DNA of 64,000 nucleotides from Cepaea nemoralis (taxonomy: Eukaryota > Mollusca > Gastropoda > Stylommatophora > Helicidae): positions 872,501 to 936,500 of the forward strand of contig JACEFZ010017425.1 of NCBI GenBank assembly GCA_014155875.1, in the 5' to 3' direction. Below, piece by piece: positions 1 through 10,662 of this stretch (the first letter of the stretch is position 1; each line of letters starts with the position of its first letter). Under the pieces are notes generated by a model, which ran no database searches, was not told the DNA's origin, and saw nothing but the letters and a program-made list of their open reading frames with translations. A program made the translations under genes and the position numbers.

Positions 1-267
1 TTAGTGGTCCAGGGTCATTGGATACATTTCATGACTATATATATTTGTACCATCATTATTAGGGCTGCTCACTCCACAGGTATTCATTTAGTTAAACGGT
101 TGATAAGTGCCGTTGGTTGTCCAGCAAAGGTGTTATTGGTTTGAACAGTGGTACAGCAGGGTCAACACTTTGTTGATGTTATCATAACAAGACAGGCAGC
201 AACACTTGAATGGTCTGCGTGTACAGATAGTAATAGGTATACCACGCAGTAGTGACATCATATAACC
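1..267. other. Non-coding lead-in to the retroelement
   Basis: I see no coding potential or recognisable repeat boundary here. It is probably the untranslated leader of the retroelement whose first ORF starts at 268. No copy of the putative 3' LTR end (5030-5043) is visible in it, so a 5' LTR, if there is one, lies outside the window or has been lost. Confidence 0.3.
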
Positions 268-837
268 ATGCCTACATGGTCGGACTTCATAGATTTAGGT
301 GTGAGGTGTGGGTTGACAGTGACAGAGCTCAAGACAGAACTGCAGAAACGGAACAATAACCAAGGTAACGACCAGCAGAGTAGACCCAAGAGTAAAGATC
401 ACCGAGCAGATTTCATAGCTTTAGGTGGAAGATGTGGGTTGACAGTGAAAGAACTTAGGACAGAACTCCAGAAACGTACGGAGAACCAAGGTAAAGACAA
501 GCAGAATAGACCCAAGAGTGGAGAACACCGAACTACTCAATATAGACCAGCTCTACAGAGACCAGCTAAGGTAGCTCGATCAGAGCCAGTAAGTGAATGT
601 ACATATTGTGGTCGCCAACAAGAGTCTCTTAAAATAGGCGACAGAAACCCTAAGCACGACTCGGACATCAGAAACCGTCCTTCCAATAGAGTCGATAGGT
701 ACACAGACTATATAAGGAGTCGAAAATGTTGGGTCTGTAACAGCTGGGACCACATAGCTAGAGAGTGTAGACTGAGACGACTGACTGAAGAAGAACATGA
801 CAAAAAGACAAACTTAGGAATACAGGGTCGGCAATAG
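268..837 (+). CDS. Gag-like zinc-knuckle ORF with duplicated N-terminal module
   Basis: This 189-residue ORF encodes a Gag-like protein. Near its C-terminus (about residues 153-166) is a CCHC zinc knuckle, CX2CX4HX4C, reading CWVCNSWDHIAREC. That motif binds nucleic acid in retroelement Gag proteins. The N-terminal part is an imperfect tandem duplication of about 42 residues: the pattern DFI-LG-RCGLTV-EL-TELQKR occurs twice (from about residues 6 and 48), followed each time by a basic, glutamine-rich stretch. The ORF is short for a full Gag. It is followed after 50 bases, in another frame, by the Pol-like ORF. Function is inferred from the knuckle and the neighbour only. Confidence 0.55.
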   Translation: MPTWSDFIDLGVRCGLTVTELKTELQKRNNNQGNDQQSRPKSKDHRADFIALGGRCGLTVKELRTELQKRTENQGKDKQNRPKSGEHRTTQYRPALQRPAKVARSEPVSECTYCGRQQESLKIGDRNPKHDSDIRNRPSNRVDRYTDYIRSRKCWVCNSWDHIARECRLRRLTEEEHDKKTNLGIQGRQ

Positions 838-887
838 CTGGTGTAGATCATAGCCTGGTAAGGAGTAGCAACTACACGGGAGAGAGC

Positions 888-2063
888 GTGATGTGCAGTA
901 CCTTTGGTGGTACAAAAGAAAAGTATGCTATAGCATGGGTGCATATATCCTGCCCGTACTATGAAGGGAGAATACGAGTAGCAGTGTTACCTAGTCCACT
1001 TGCAGGACTAATGATAGGTAACATACCTGGAGTGACAGAGTGTACAGAAGATGAAGCCCAAAGATGGAATGGTAAAATGACACGGGAGAATACAGACTCC
1101 AGACAGCATATTAAGAAAGACAAGAAAGAAGATAACGTGGTCATACCTCGGGCTGACCAGACAGACACTAGACGGGTACCAGACATTCAAACCGAAGACC
1201 GTGCAAAGCAACAAAGAGACGACAAGACACTGCGAACTTGTTTTCAGCGGGCAAACTGCCCACCGAAACAATCGAAATTAGGCAAGTGGTCATTTGTAAT
1301 GAGGAATGAAATTCTCATGAGAGAATACACGAAAGATGCAACAGGTATCTTACAAAGGGTACTGCCAGTGAGAGAGCGCAGTAACGCTCTGGAACGGGCA
1401 CACATCGCCCCGAGTGCAGACCATATGAGTTTGGCCAAGACTAGAAAGAGATTATTATCTGGGTTCTACTGGCCAGGCTGTGAGAAGGACATCAGAAGCC
1501 ATGTCCGATCATGTAAATTGTGCAAACGAACAGATGTAAGAGCCTCAGACATACAGATAGAGAAAAGCAACAAACAACAGATAGAAAATACTTGTGAGAA
1601 AAACTGTCAACAAGATGACAGGCAATCAGTAACTAACCACAGAGAAAAAGTTACTGACAAAGAGACAGATAGACCACTGACACATGAACAGCCAACAGTC
1701 ACACCAACAAGGGATGACTTAATAGAAGAGCAATCTTGCGATACATTGGCAAAGTTCATCAGACTGTTGGTAACATTCAACATGTGGATGACTACTATTG
1801 TTATAGAAAACCAGACACTGCATCACATGTTGAAAACAGTAACTGCAAGAATAAAACATATACTTGAAAAACAAGATTGTACGTCAGAATACACAGAAAG
1901 CTTAATACTAACATCGGACAGTACGCCACCATTCAAGACACATCAGATGCTCGTTACAACATATACTGACTTGTTCCAGCAGACAGTGGAAAAAACAATA
2001 ACATCAAACAGAAATTTTAGGTTTAAAAATAGTAACACAACATCAGTGCCACTTACAAGATAA
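888..2063 (+). pseudogene. Pol remnant: protease tail and H2C2 integrase finger, no RT
   Basis: This is a 391-residue ORF. Residues about 32-49 (VAVLPSPLAGLMIGNIPGV) resemble the C-terminal part of an LTR-element aspartic protease. The catalytic D-[ST]-G is not seen upstream, so the protease is truncated. Residues about 170-215 form an H2C2 finger like that before integrase cores: AHIAPSADH, then FYWPGCEKDI, then C-K-L-C. Between the two lies only a charged linker where RT and RNase H should be, and no DDE integrase core follows. The last 170 residues are polar and unrecognised. This fits an internally deleted Pol. Whether it is still translated cannot be told from sequence. Confidence 0.5.
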
Positions 2064-4491
2064 CATCACATATACCAACGTGAAACACTCTTATCTTGTG
2101 ATATGTATATTGTAGATACTGTATAGAGTGTATAAAGGATATATGTATATGATTGGTGTAGATATAATTGTTGTAGTAGAATTAATGCATTGATAAGTAT
2201 AATGTTGATTGCAGTGACATGATGATACGGTAAAGTCATCAGAGGTAAAAACAATAAAGATGTGTAATGGTGCAGTTAAAATATATAGATGAAGTCGGTG
2301 AATGCTAGACATGACATGGCCTAAGAAACGTTACACCGACTATATGACAAAAGGATCTGGTCAGAAGAGGGACAGAATCCCGATAGTACAATATAGCATA
2401 CTGTAACACTATCATCTGAAAATCCATGTCATGGTACCATCTAGGAAACAGTGCGTTCATACAAAGTGACTGGTCAAGGGGTTAACACGTTGGTGTACTG
2501 ACCATGAGAACAACATGTCAATGTAAGAAATTGGATATGATTGCGGTAATATAATATGCAATTGGGAATGTAAATAGGCATATGTATGTATGGATATATA
2601 CACCCAAGGCTGTTATTAATTTCAGATAGTTAAGGGGTATAACTGACTGAGCAGAAGAGAGAGTGTCGAAGGTACCTCAAAAATGTTACCGCACTAGCTG
2701 ACTGAAGAGGCTGAGACAGACAGACGCAAGTGAAGATTGAGAATCTGATTGGTAGAAGATACAGTCAGCGAAGATAGATACCAGCCAGAACCAACCAAGG
2801 GAGTAATAGTTAGTAACATTCACTATCATTCAATAAACAAAACTCATAATACACATAGAGATAAATATCATTTTAATGGCTGTAATGACATACATAGACA
2901 TCAGTACATTCTTATGATCATGATCATCATGCCATGTATATTTGTAATCAATATGCATGTAATGGTAATAGTAATTGTAACAATATTGATTGTACTATTA
3001 CCTGATTGTAACACAACGTATAAAATGAATGTCGGTAGAAACTGATAAATGATCGCAAAGGGAAAAAAGAAGAATCGACATCTACTAGAGCAGGAAGGTT
3101 GACAGTGGGTCTAAAACCACGATACATCACAGATGACACCCATAACATAAAAGGAAAAGAAGAAGAAGGTAAAGGAGACATTACTACCATTAATACATAT
3201 TGTCACAGAGATGATAATGATGGGCGAGTGAAAGTTTGAACAGTGCTTGCAATATTACACGTGAGTTCAATCGTATATATTATTCAGGTTTTGTGACAAT
3301 ATTGTATATTGGAGAGACAAACATGTACAATTGGTAGGAGAAATTTAGCTGATGGTGGTAACATATACATAACATAAGAATAGGTTGAGTGACAGTGAAG
3401 TGAGAGAAAGGGGACGAGAAGACTGAGAGTAGGAATTTGTGCGAATGAGAATCAATTTGAACACAACTGGGATACTTGCACACCGGTATACAGGAAGTGT
3501 ACAGGCATAGACGGAACATTTGAGGTTCGAGTATGCGTGTTGTAAGACAGAGTACAGAATAATAAATTAAACACTATAAAAAAGAAAAAAAAATAATAAA
3601 AATAAAAGAGAGAGAGAGAGAGAGAACAGAGTACAAGTACATGTGAAAGAAAGAATACAAGGATAGTGGAGTAGGATTATTAGCAGTACCATTGATAATA
3701 GTACCAAGTGGTAGTACTTTGTACATATAATATGTTAACATGTAGTACTTTGGCATGGTAGTAGATGTATATCAAGGTATATAAGGGTCATGGTATTAGG
3801 AACACGACAAGGAAAATGTTAGTAGCAAGACCACCAGGGATAAACAGAAGGCAAATAAAGGGAAGAGATAGCCACAGAGCACAAGTAACTAATGGCAGCC
3901 AACCACGCACACACGTTGACAAGACATATACAAGAGTCATACGTACTCGCACCAAAGAGATCCACAGTCGTAGCATAGTCTACTCAGTAGCAAAATAGAG
4001 CTTCAACAAAATATGGGTGAAATTGATATGTCTGCAATACACACGTTCCTGCACCCAGGGCTTAAGGGCTGGGGAGGGTGTCAGTTGCTTGTACCGAGGT
4101 ATAAATGAGGAACCTTATGGGAATGTCCGGGGTGGGACATTGGGACTCATAGTAGGTTGGTCCTCAACTTGCCGAAAACAAAGGGGGTTGAGGCCACACG
4201 AGGTCTATTTGGGAATAGACGGATATTCGTGTCCGACATTATAATTTGTGTGAAGGTATGGCAGAATATCAACGTAACACAGAGGGAAGTTAAAGGGAAC
4301 TGAGAAGCAAGCACAAAGGCATGAGGCAGTAGACAGATATGTGCGACCAGGGGACAGACATGTGCGACCAAGCTGACTCATGTCAAGTGTAGAGATAAGG
4401 AAGAACCCAAAAATGTAGAACATTTTTGAAATTGCGGGGGGCATATGCCATGAGTCAGATTACTTAAGACCTGGGTAACAGCAACATAGAT
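2064..4491. other. Non-coding 3' part of the retroelement
   Basis: There are no supported coding regions: all ORFs are short and unlike known proteins. The stretch contains an A-rich tract and a (GA)n run near 3580-3628. The GC-richer part at 4050-4250 reads openly in one frame for 75 residues without a recognisable domain. I assign it to the retroelement because it lies between the Pol remnant and the putative LTR. Confidence 0.3.
3576..3628. repeat. A-rich tract with (GA)n microsatellite
   Basis: An adenine-rich stretch is followed by about ten GA dinucleotides. Confidence 0.85.
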
Positions 4492-5043
4492 TGTTGAAAC
4501 ATTAATAGTGATAAATAATCACGGAGTGTGATAAGGAAAAAGACACCGGTAACGGGCTAAAGATAGTGGCCAATAGAATTGCGAGGAGGAGGGCACGTGA
4601 TGTGGTTTGAAGACAGTGCGCAGACATTGGAGAAGGGAGTTGGTCCGGGAAACACAGCGAGGTTGACATCGTGAAAATGGCCAAGACCCGCTGTATCAGA
4701 TGAAAATGGAGAGTGTTCAAAGGTGAAGAGGAAAGCCTACGAGTAAGGCGGCATGGACAGCGTTAGAGTGTTGTAGAATCTGTGTTACCGCGAGAGCGAC
4801 GACCGGTACACATCAGGCTTGTAAACACACGGCAGTGCAGAAAACTGGGGGAGCCGTGTCGCTCGCTGAATTGAGGGCCCGGTAATGACGCAGTATAAAC
4901 TGTAAGTTGATGCACTGTTCTCATGTATTATGAATTAATGGTATTGTGAATAAAGTTATTTATTCGTTCGGTCGGCTTGTGGAACTGCTATTCTTTGTGT
5001 TATTGGACGTGTTTATTCTTAAGTTGCCAAGGTGCATACAACA
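4492..5043 (+). repeat. Putative 3' LTR
   Basis: The 552-bp segment begins TGTTG and ends CAACA, an inverted terminal pair typical of LTRs. It holds a TATAAA-like site near 4900 and an AATAAA at 4949-4954, in the order expected for R-U5. The LINE fragment right after it supports an element edge near 5045. No second LTR copy is visible in the window and no clear polypurine tract precedes it, so the assignment is tentative. Confidence 0.3.
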
Positions 5044-5049
5044 TAACCC

Positions 5050-5455
5050 CTAGTAACACTTTGGCAGCCTTCAATCTCTGAGCATTGTAGAGGCCGCCAT
5101 CTGAGCGTGAGTGAATGTATATACCACCATCCAGATCACGAAAGGCATATTTCAGTAGAAGTTAAAAGTATATTCCAAAGAGGGTGAGAGTAAGTACACA
5201 ACCTTGCTTAGCTCCACTTTTGATTTCAAAACTCTTCTGAAGTTGCACCATCAAACTTGATTATACCCTTCATGCCTGTGTGGAACGATTCCACAATGGA
5301 CAGAAGAGTTGGTGGGCAGCCAGTCTTCTTTAGTGCCTTGAACAAACCCTCACGACTGACCAAATCAAATGCCTTTGTGGGATTGGTGAAGGCAATAGAC
5401 AGTGGTTGATTATATTCACAGAATTTTTCTTTCAGCTGTCACAATGAAAATATCT
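5050..5455 (-). mobile_element. LINE fragment, Lz family (RT domain)
   Basis: Reverse-strand translation gives RT text of the type SIAFTNPTKAFDLVSREGL and LFKALKKTGCPPTLLS, with a frameshift or stop near 5230. Nucleotide text from about 5069 closely matches 24230-24420, another copy of the same LINE. It is 5' and 3' truncated. The retroelement at its left edge appears to have inserted into it. Confidence 0.7.
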
Positions 5456-5854
5456 CATAACCCATAATTGCTTCCTCTCACTTTGATTTCAAGACCAGTT
5501 AAGACCAGGGATGGAGTTATACTTCTCCATAACACAAAGCCTGGGCTGAATTGTATAGACCATGTGTTGCCCATGCAGCAAGATCCCGCCGTTTTACGCC
5601 AGAGGAAAGGTAACACCAATACATCTGGAACAAGACAAGCTGCAGAAGCTGCCTGATCAGCAAAGCAATGCTCTAACTGTCCGCCTGTTGGAGCTTCGAT
5701 CCTAGACCAGTTGCCAACCAAGGCTTAGGGCCTGGTCTGCCCTGCCATGACGTTTAGTCTTTAGGTTGCATTTCCTTTGCCCGAAGCTATTGGTACTATG
5801 TGGGGGGTTGGTGAGCACCACACAACATTCGGCTCTAACAGAAAGCAGGTAGTA
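5456..5854 (-). repeat. Dispersed repeat, also present inverted at 37.9-38.35 kb
   Basis: About 400 bp matches the reverse complement of 37900-38350, with landmarks such as GGCGGACAGTTAGAGCATTG shared. It has no ORF. It could be a LINE 5' UTR or an old SINE-like unit: a weak B-box-like string (AGCTTCGATCC) is present. The mariner at 5855 starts directly at its edge. Confidence 0.6.
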
Positions 5855-6017
5855 TGAGGGCGAGTCAATAATTAAGTCACACAGTTCTGTGGGATGGCAG
5901 GTAAATACAGTTGGTGTTTTGTACAGGTCTCATTAGGTGACAGCAACATCGAACTTTATGTTCCCGTTCGTCAGGTGGCGCTAGGTGTCTCATACACATG
6001 CACAGTGCATAAACAAA

Positions 6018-6653
6018 ATGGTGACTGTATTTACGGAGTGTACAACCAAAGAGCAACGTGCTGTTGTGCATTTTTTGTGGGCAAAAGGACTGCCTGCAAA
6101 GGCCATTCATAAGGAAATGCTTCCTGTTTATGCTGACAAATGTTTGTCCCGTAAAATGGTGCATTGCTGGGTAGAAAAATTTTCTCAAGGACGATCTGAA
6201 ATTGTTGATGAAATCTGGTCTGGTCATCTTGTTGAGATTGCAACAGAAGCGTCCATGCAGTGGGTGGAGGAGATGATTAGAGGTGACAGGCGAATAACGA
6301 TAGACTTTGCAGCATCTGCAATAGGGTGCTCACGTGGTTCAGCATACAGCATAATGCATGATCGATTGAAATTTCAAGGACTGCTGACTAGAGTGTTGCT
6401 TCTTCATGACAATGCCAGACCACATACGGCTCGATTAACTCAGGAAAAAATTAACCAACTAAGGTGGGAAGTTCTGGAACAACGACCTTACAGCCCCGAC
6501 TTAGCCTCTAGCGATTTCCACCTTTGTGGTCCACTGAAAACCCACCTTGGCGGGAGATGTTTCACGAATGGTGCCGAAGTTGAATGTGAAATGAAAACGT
6601 GGTTTAGAAAACAGAGCAGTGGGTTTCGGAGGACTGATAAAACGATGGGATAA
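6018..6653 (+). pseudogene. Mariner transposase, internally deleted
   Basis: The N-terminal HTH region is readable (TTKEQRAVVHFLWAKGLPAK, then SRKMVHCWVEKFSQGRSEI), followed by the linker region. At about residue 140 the frame jumps from MHDRLKFQG straight to VLLLHDNARPHTARLTQ. This loses the segment with the first catalytic aspartate (the GDESW block). The second (HDN) and third (YSPDLASSDFHL) acidic positions remain. It ends near the usual C-terminus, with the LINE inserted immediately after. Mariner transposases are about 345 residues, so roughly a third is missing. I start it at the internal ATG (6018), where conserved N-terminal text begins. Confidence 0.85.
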
Positions 6654-6663
6654 GTGCATCAAT

Positions 6664-8382
6664 CTTCTCTTCTTCTTCTTCTTCTTCAGCGTTCCGAGCC
6701 ATTGAGGTTCTTTGCTGCAGACACAATCCGTCTCCATTCGTCTCTCTGGTGGACCTTCTCTTGCCAGTCGTTGATTCCAAGTGCTTGTAGGTATTATCTC
6801 TCCACCGCCTTCTTGGTCTACCTCGGGGTCTACGGTCATTTATTTCCTGAGTGTAAGCGAGTTTTGTTTCCCTATTATCTTCCATTCTTTCTATATGCCC
6901 CAGCCATTGTAGTCTATTAGCCTTCATGATACCAGTGATTAGCGGGGACTTAAACAGATCATAAATGTCTTTGTTACTTCTTCTTTTCCACTCTCCACTT
7001 TGTGTATCCCTAATGGGTCCAAAGATCCGTCTTAAAATTTTGTTCTCAAAGGTTTGTAACAAGGCTTCGTCTCCTTTCGTTGTACTCCAGGTTTCAGAGC
7101 CATACAGCACAACTGGTCTGATCAGTGTTTTGTATATTGTGATTTTGGTGGTACGAGATAGCGCATTTGATTTTAGTTGATGCTGTAGTGCATAGTATAA
7201 CTTATTTCCAGAGTTGATTCTAGTTTGTATTTCTTCCCTTATGATGTTGGAGCAGTTGAAGATTGTACCCAGGTATTTGTATGTTTCCGTTCTTTTAATG
7301 GTCATTTTATCTATTTGTATGTGGCCAGAGTTTTTAGCCATTCCGTCTCTTGAAATTACCACATATTCTGTCTTATCTTGGTTGATAACCAGCCCCATCT
7401 GTTGGGCTTTTTCCTTTAAGTGAGTCAATATTTCCAATGTCTTTTGTTCACTTTGCCCTATAATATCTATATCATCTGCATAACCAAGCAGCTTGGATGT
7501 TCCTCCAATATCACATTCCTCCTTTACCTTCCTTACAACTTTCTCTAGAGCCAGATTGAAGAGTAGCGGCGATAGTGCATCACCCTGTTTCAAGCCATAT
7601 GTTATTTGGAAAGGGTCTGATTTCCTGCCTTTATATGTCACTATATTATAAGTACCTTCCATGCATAGTCTGGTCATGTTGATTAACTTCCTTGGTATTC
7701 CAAATTCCTGCATAGCATTCCATAGACTATTCCTATGGACACTATCATAAGCCTTTTTAAAATCCACAAAAATGTTATGGAGATCTCTTTTATATTCCCA
7801 ATTTTTCTCGGCTATTTGTCGTAAGATAAATTTCTGATCTATTGTTGATCTGTTTTGTCTAAAGCCCGCCTGGTAGTCACCTAATATGTCTTCTGAATAT
7901 GGTTTTAGTCTATTTAGTAATACTGCGGATAGTATCTTATAGCTTGTGGCCAGTAGTGATATTCCTCTATAATTTCCACATTGGAACTTGTCTCCTTTCT
8001 TAAAGATAGGTATCAATAATGACTCTTTCCAGTCATGGGGTAATTCTTCTGTCCTCCAGATTTTTATTATTAGTTCGTATAGTTTTAGATGTAATGCATG
8101 GCCACCTGCCTTTATAAATTCAGCAGCAATTCCATCAGTCCCAGTTGACTTATTGTTTTTAAGTCGTGTGATTACATATAGGATTTCTTCAAATGTGGGT
8201 TCTTCAATTTGTGGTTCGCATGTTAGAACCTCTTCCTGTGGGAAAATGTTACTTGGAGCTTCACAATTTAGTAATTCAACAAAATATTCTTTCCATGTGT
8301 TGCACATTTCCTCATTGGTATTTATCATATTCCCATTTTTGTCTTTTAAACCATATGTGTTTTGTTGGTGCCCTCGTTTCAT
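6664..8382 (-). pseudogene. LINE reverse transcriptase ORF
   Basis: This is a long RT reading frame in antisense. Readable blocks in order are GTDGIAAEFIK, NYRGISLLATSYKIL, FVDFKKAYDSVHR, GLKQGDALSPLLFNLALE, the catalytic LGYADDIDIIG, then YKYLGTIF and the C-terminal tail RRPRGRPRRRWRDN typical of LINE ORF2 ends. The frame runs uninterrupted for over 560 residues and reads on through the GAA tail into the mariner. A frameshift near 8383-8476 separates it from the upstream linker (8477-8716). The endonuclease domain is missing by 5' truncation, so it cannot retrotranspose by itself. Confidence 0.9.
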
Positions 8383-8476
8383 TGACTTCAGTTCTTTAAA
8401 AAACTTTCTGGATTCATTTTTCTGGTGATATAGTTTCCATATCTTTGATTATATTACTCATATATTCCCGCTTCTG

Positions 8477-8716
8477 CTATCGGACTATTTTTGTAGCCTC
8501 TTTACATTCATGTCTATAATGCTCTTCCTTTTGGATGTTGTTGATGTCATTTAACCATAAATGTCTGGCATTCTTTTTCCTAATGACTGCTTCTTCACAT
8601 TTTTGATTGAACCATCTGTTCTTTCTATGCGTGGTTAACACACCGAGACATTCTTCTGCGGTAAATTGAATTGTATTCTTGATGTTCAACCAAGTTTGGT
8701 CAACGCTTTCCTCCAA
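8477..8716 (-). pseudogene. LINE linker between endonuclease and RT
   Basis: The antisense frame reads AEECLGVLTTHRKNRWFNQK followed by a CEEAVIRKKNARHLW block. This is the helical linker usually found upstream of RT in LINE ORF2. It is out of frame with the RT ORF and marks the 5'-truncated end of the LINE at 6664-8723. Confidence 0.7.
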
Positions 8717-8848
8717 AGGGTTTATAAGTGCATCAATGTTGGTGGAAATTATGTTGAGAAATAAAGGGACAATGTATGTATAAAATTAAACTGGTTTCAC
8801 GTTATCATATTCAGTTATTTTTGTGATTTACTTATTGACTTCCCCTCG

Positions 8849-10056
8849 TGCCATCTATTGTCTTTGACATATATATCGTATGTAGTGAATAAATGAATAA
8901 TACTGTGGCTGAAGCACTTAGAACACATAGTATAAGGTATTGTTCGAATGTGGAGCATTTGTTATCCCCATGGTAATTTCAAATTTCAAATAAAATCTTT
9001 CTGTTTGCACAAAACTGGTGGGAACCACCTAATTGCTAAGGCTTCAGTATATATAAGCAAACGATTATTGTTCGTCGAATACAGAATACAAAACACTTTT
9101 TCTGTTTCAACTTTATGTCCTTAGTTTATGGAATGTTGAGAAATTGCTGAGAAGGTCGTTTTATAGCCTATGGATTGCACAGGGATTCCTGAAGGCTGAT
9201 TAATTCTCTGTTCCTCCCACACTGGTATATGTTTGGTTACTTGATTTGTTAATTGTCTTTCCGTTCTACCTATGTAAATTGTTTAGCCGTTATACCTATG
9301 TAAATTGTTTAGCACTCACTCTGTAATTGATAAATGCAGTTTGAATTATGGTATGGAGACAGTGGTTGTTTCCCAGATGGAGTAGGTATAGGGGTGCTTT
9401 TATATCTGATCATTGGTTCAGCAGCAAATATTCGTTGGCATACATGGACTTTTATGAAGAACTGTGAAGGAAGACTGCGGTGCCTTCACTTTGACAATCA
9501 GTAACTAAAGCAATAGCATGGCTGGAGACACAAGACTTCCCCCAGACATGCTTTTCAGTAACTCAGTGAGTATACTCAGGAAGATTGAGATAGGCTGGAC
9601 TTGAAGACAGCGGGTGGAGTCTCTGAGGGGGCCAAAGCTGACAAAAATCAGCTCCATTTTTGTGTCAAGACAGACGTGTAAGAGTAAATGAACATTCTGA
9701 TAGGTTTGCCGGCGAGGCTACTGTGGAAAGCAGACAGGTAATAGAAATGCCCTCAGAGGGGCAGGGCAATTAAATGAATCAAGTGATGATTGTAAAGTAA
9801 ATAAGCACCCTTGATAAGAGTGCATGAAGTCAAAAGTGGTGATGAGGAAACCAATAGAACCTCAGGTAAACCTCTTTCAGGCATTAGCCTGATATTTCCT
9901 CCACCTGATGCATAGGATTCCTAAGATAGAGCACAATTCCTCATAAAAATGAAAGTAGTTTTGAGTTTAGCATAAAATGTTTTATTTTTTTTACTGAACA
10001 TTTACATGCAATTAATTGATGTATGCTACTAACTATTACTTTAATTTTTATTTCAG
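8849..10056. other. Non-coding, upstream TMEM185 intron sequence
   Basis: I see no coding exon, repeat boundary or RNA gene. I looked for the missing upstream TMEM185 exons here and did not find matching text. Confidence 0.4.
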
Positions 10057-10140
10057 CTGGAGCTGTTTTGTGCAGTCAACATTTTGCAGTTTATATTTTT
10101 GGCTCTTCGTCTTGACAATATCATTGTGTGGAGTTGGGTG
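10057..10140 (+). CDS. TMEM185: TMEM185 coding exon (C-terminal half, first in window)
   Basis: This 84-bp phase-0 exon has a TTTCAG acceptor before it and GTAAGT directly after. It encodes LELFCAVNILQFIFLALRLD and a following NIIVWSWV. This matches the human TMEM185A segment LEILCSVNILQFIFIALRLD and its NIIxW continuation. TMEM185A/B are multi-pass membrane proteins of uncertain function, and this exon holds a transmembrane helix. It joins in frame to 18809. The TMEM185 N-terminal portion, about 130 residues in vertebrates, is not found upstream in the window. Confidence 0.9.
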
Positions 10141-10662
10141 GTAAGTATTGACAGAGCCTACATAAACACCATTACATTGCCATCTGTAGTGGTTTTATCT
10201 ATTATCTTTTTTAACCTCAGTGTCCATTGTGGTGGGATCTTGCTCTCTGCAACTTTCGTCAAGATTCATATGGACAGAGAGTGTAGTGCAGGCATCTGTG
10301 GGCACTGGTATTCACCCTCTTTAAAGATTGATGTCTATGAATTTGCATACTTGGTGGTTGGCTTCTTTGGCATTACCCATCCATGATTTGCCCCTCTGTC
10401 AATTTCATGTAGGTATTGACAGGGTAATGTGGTGTAGTTGTCAAATATTGGCCTTCACTTTGAGATAATCACATGCTGTGGCCAGTTTTGTACCATCCAT
10501 AGAAGGAAAGACCTGAAGGTATCTCATGGCATAACAGGATGTATCTCTGACATTCATTATCTATTTTCTTGAGTCTTTTTGTTTGTATGGTGTGGACAGG
10601 TAGAAAGTATCAGTTCCTGGTACAGCATCAGAAATAGTCATTCAGAATTTAATCAGCCATAA

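Larger units (their letters stand above)
1..5043 (+). mobile_element. Decayed LTR-retrotransposon-like element without reverse transcriptase
   Basis: Two + strand ORFs carry retroelement hallmarks: a CCHC zinc knuckle, then the tail of a retropepsin-like domain and an integrase-type H2C2 zinc finger. Reverse transcriptase, RNase H and the integrase catalytic core are absent, and about 2.4 kb of non-coding sequence follows. The right end reaches a possible LTR and abuts a LINE fragment at about 5050. The left end is not defined. The content resembles Ty3/gypsy-like elements of invertebrates, either as an internally deleted relic or as a nonautonomous form. The family assignment rests on motifs only. 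Confidence 0.5.
6664..8723 (-). mobile_element. GAA-tailed LINE inserted in the mariner
   Basis: This non-LTR retrotransposon lies in antisense and is 5'-truncated. It is flanked by the perfect 14-bp target duplication ATAAGTGCATCAAT (6650-6663 and 8724-8737). Its 3' end carries a (GAA)n microsatellite tail, seen as TTC repeats at 6664-6687. The tail and the preceding GAACGC are shared with the nonautonomous element E1 and its SINE-like copies near 29.5, 43.6 and 46.0 kb. The LINE is therefore younger than the mariner. The clade is not assigned. Confidence 0.92.
5855..8848 (+). mobile_element. Mariner transposon (internally deleted) split by a LINE
   Basis: The left terminal repeat TGAGGGCGAGTCAATAA at 5855 is preceded by TA. 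The right one is the complement, TTATTGACTTCCCCTCG, ending at 8848, where the expected TA has decayed to TG. Removing the LINE at 6664-8723 and one copy of its 14-bp target duplication rejoins the mariner 3' end. The mariner near 31.7-34.2 kb belongs to the same family. The transposase is deleted internally, so this copy is nonautonomous. Confidence 0.9.

Noticed and set aside
4147..4371. Short ORFs within 4.0-4.4 kb
   Set aside because: No domain, low-complexity context, and inside the non-coding part of the retroelement.
10084..10386. A 100-residue single-exon ORF
   Set aside because: Only the first part is coding. It is the TMEM185 exon read through its GTAAGT donor into the intron.
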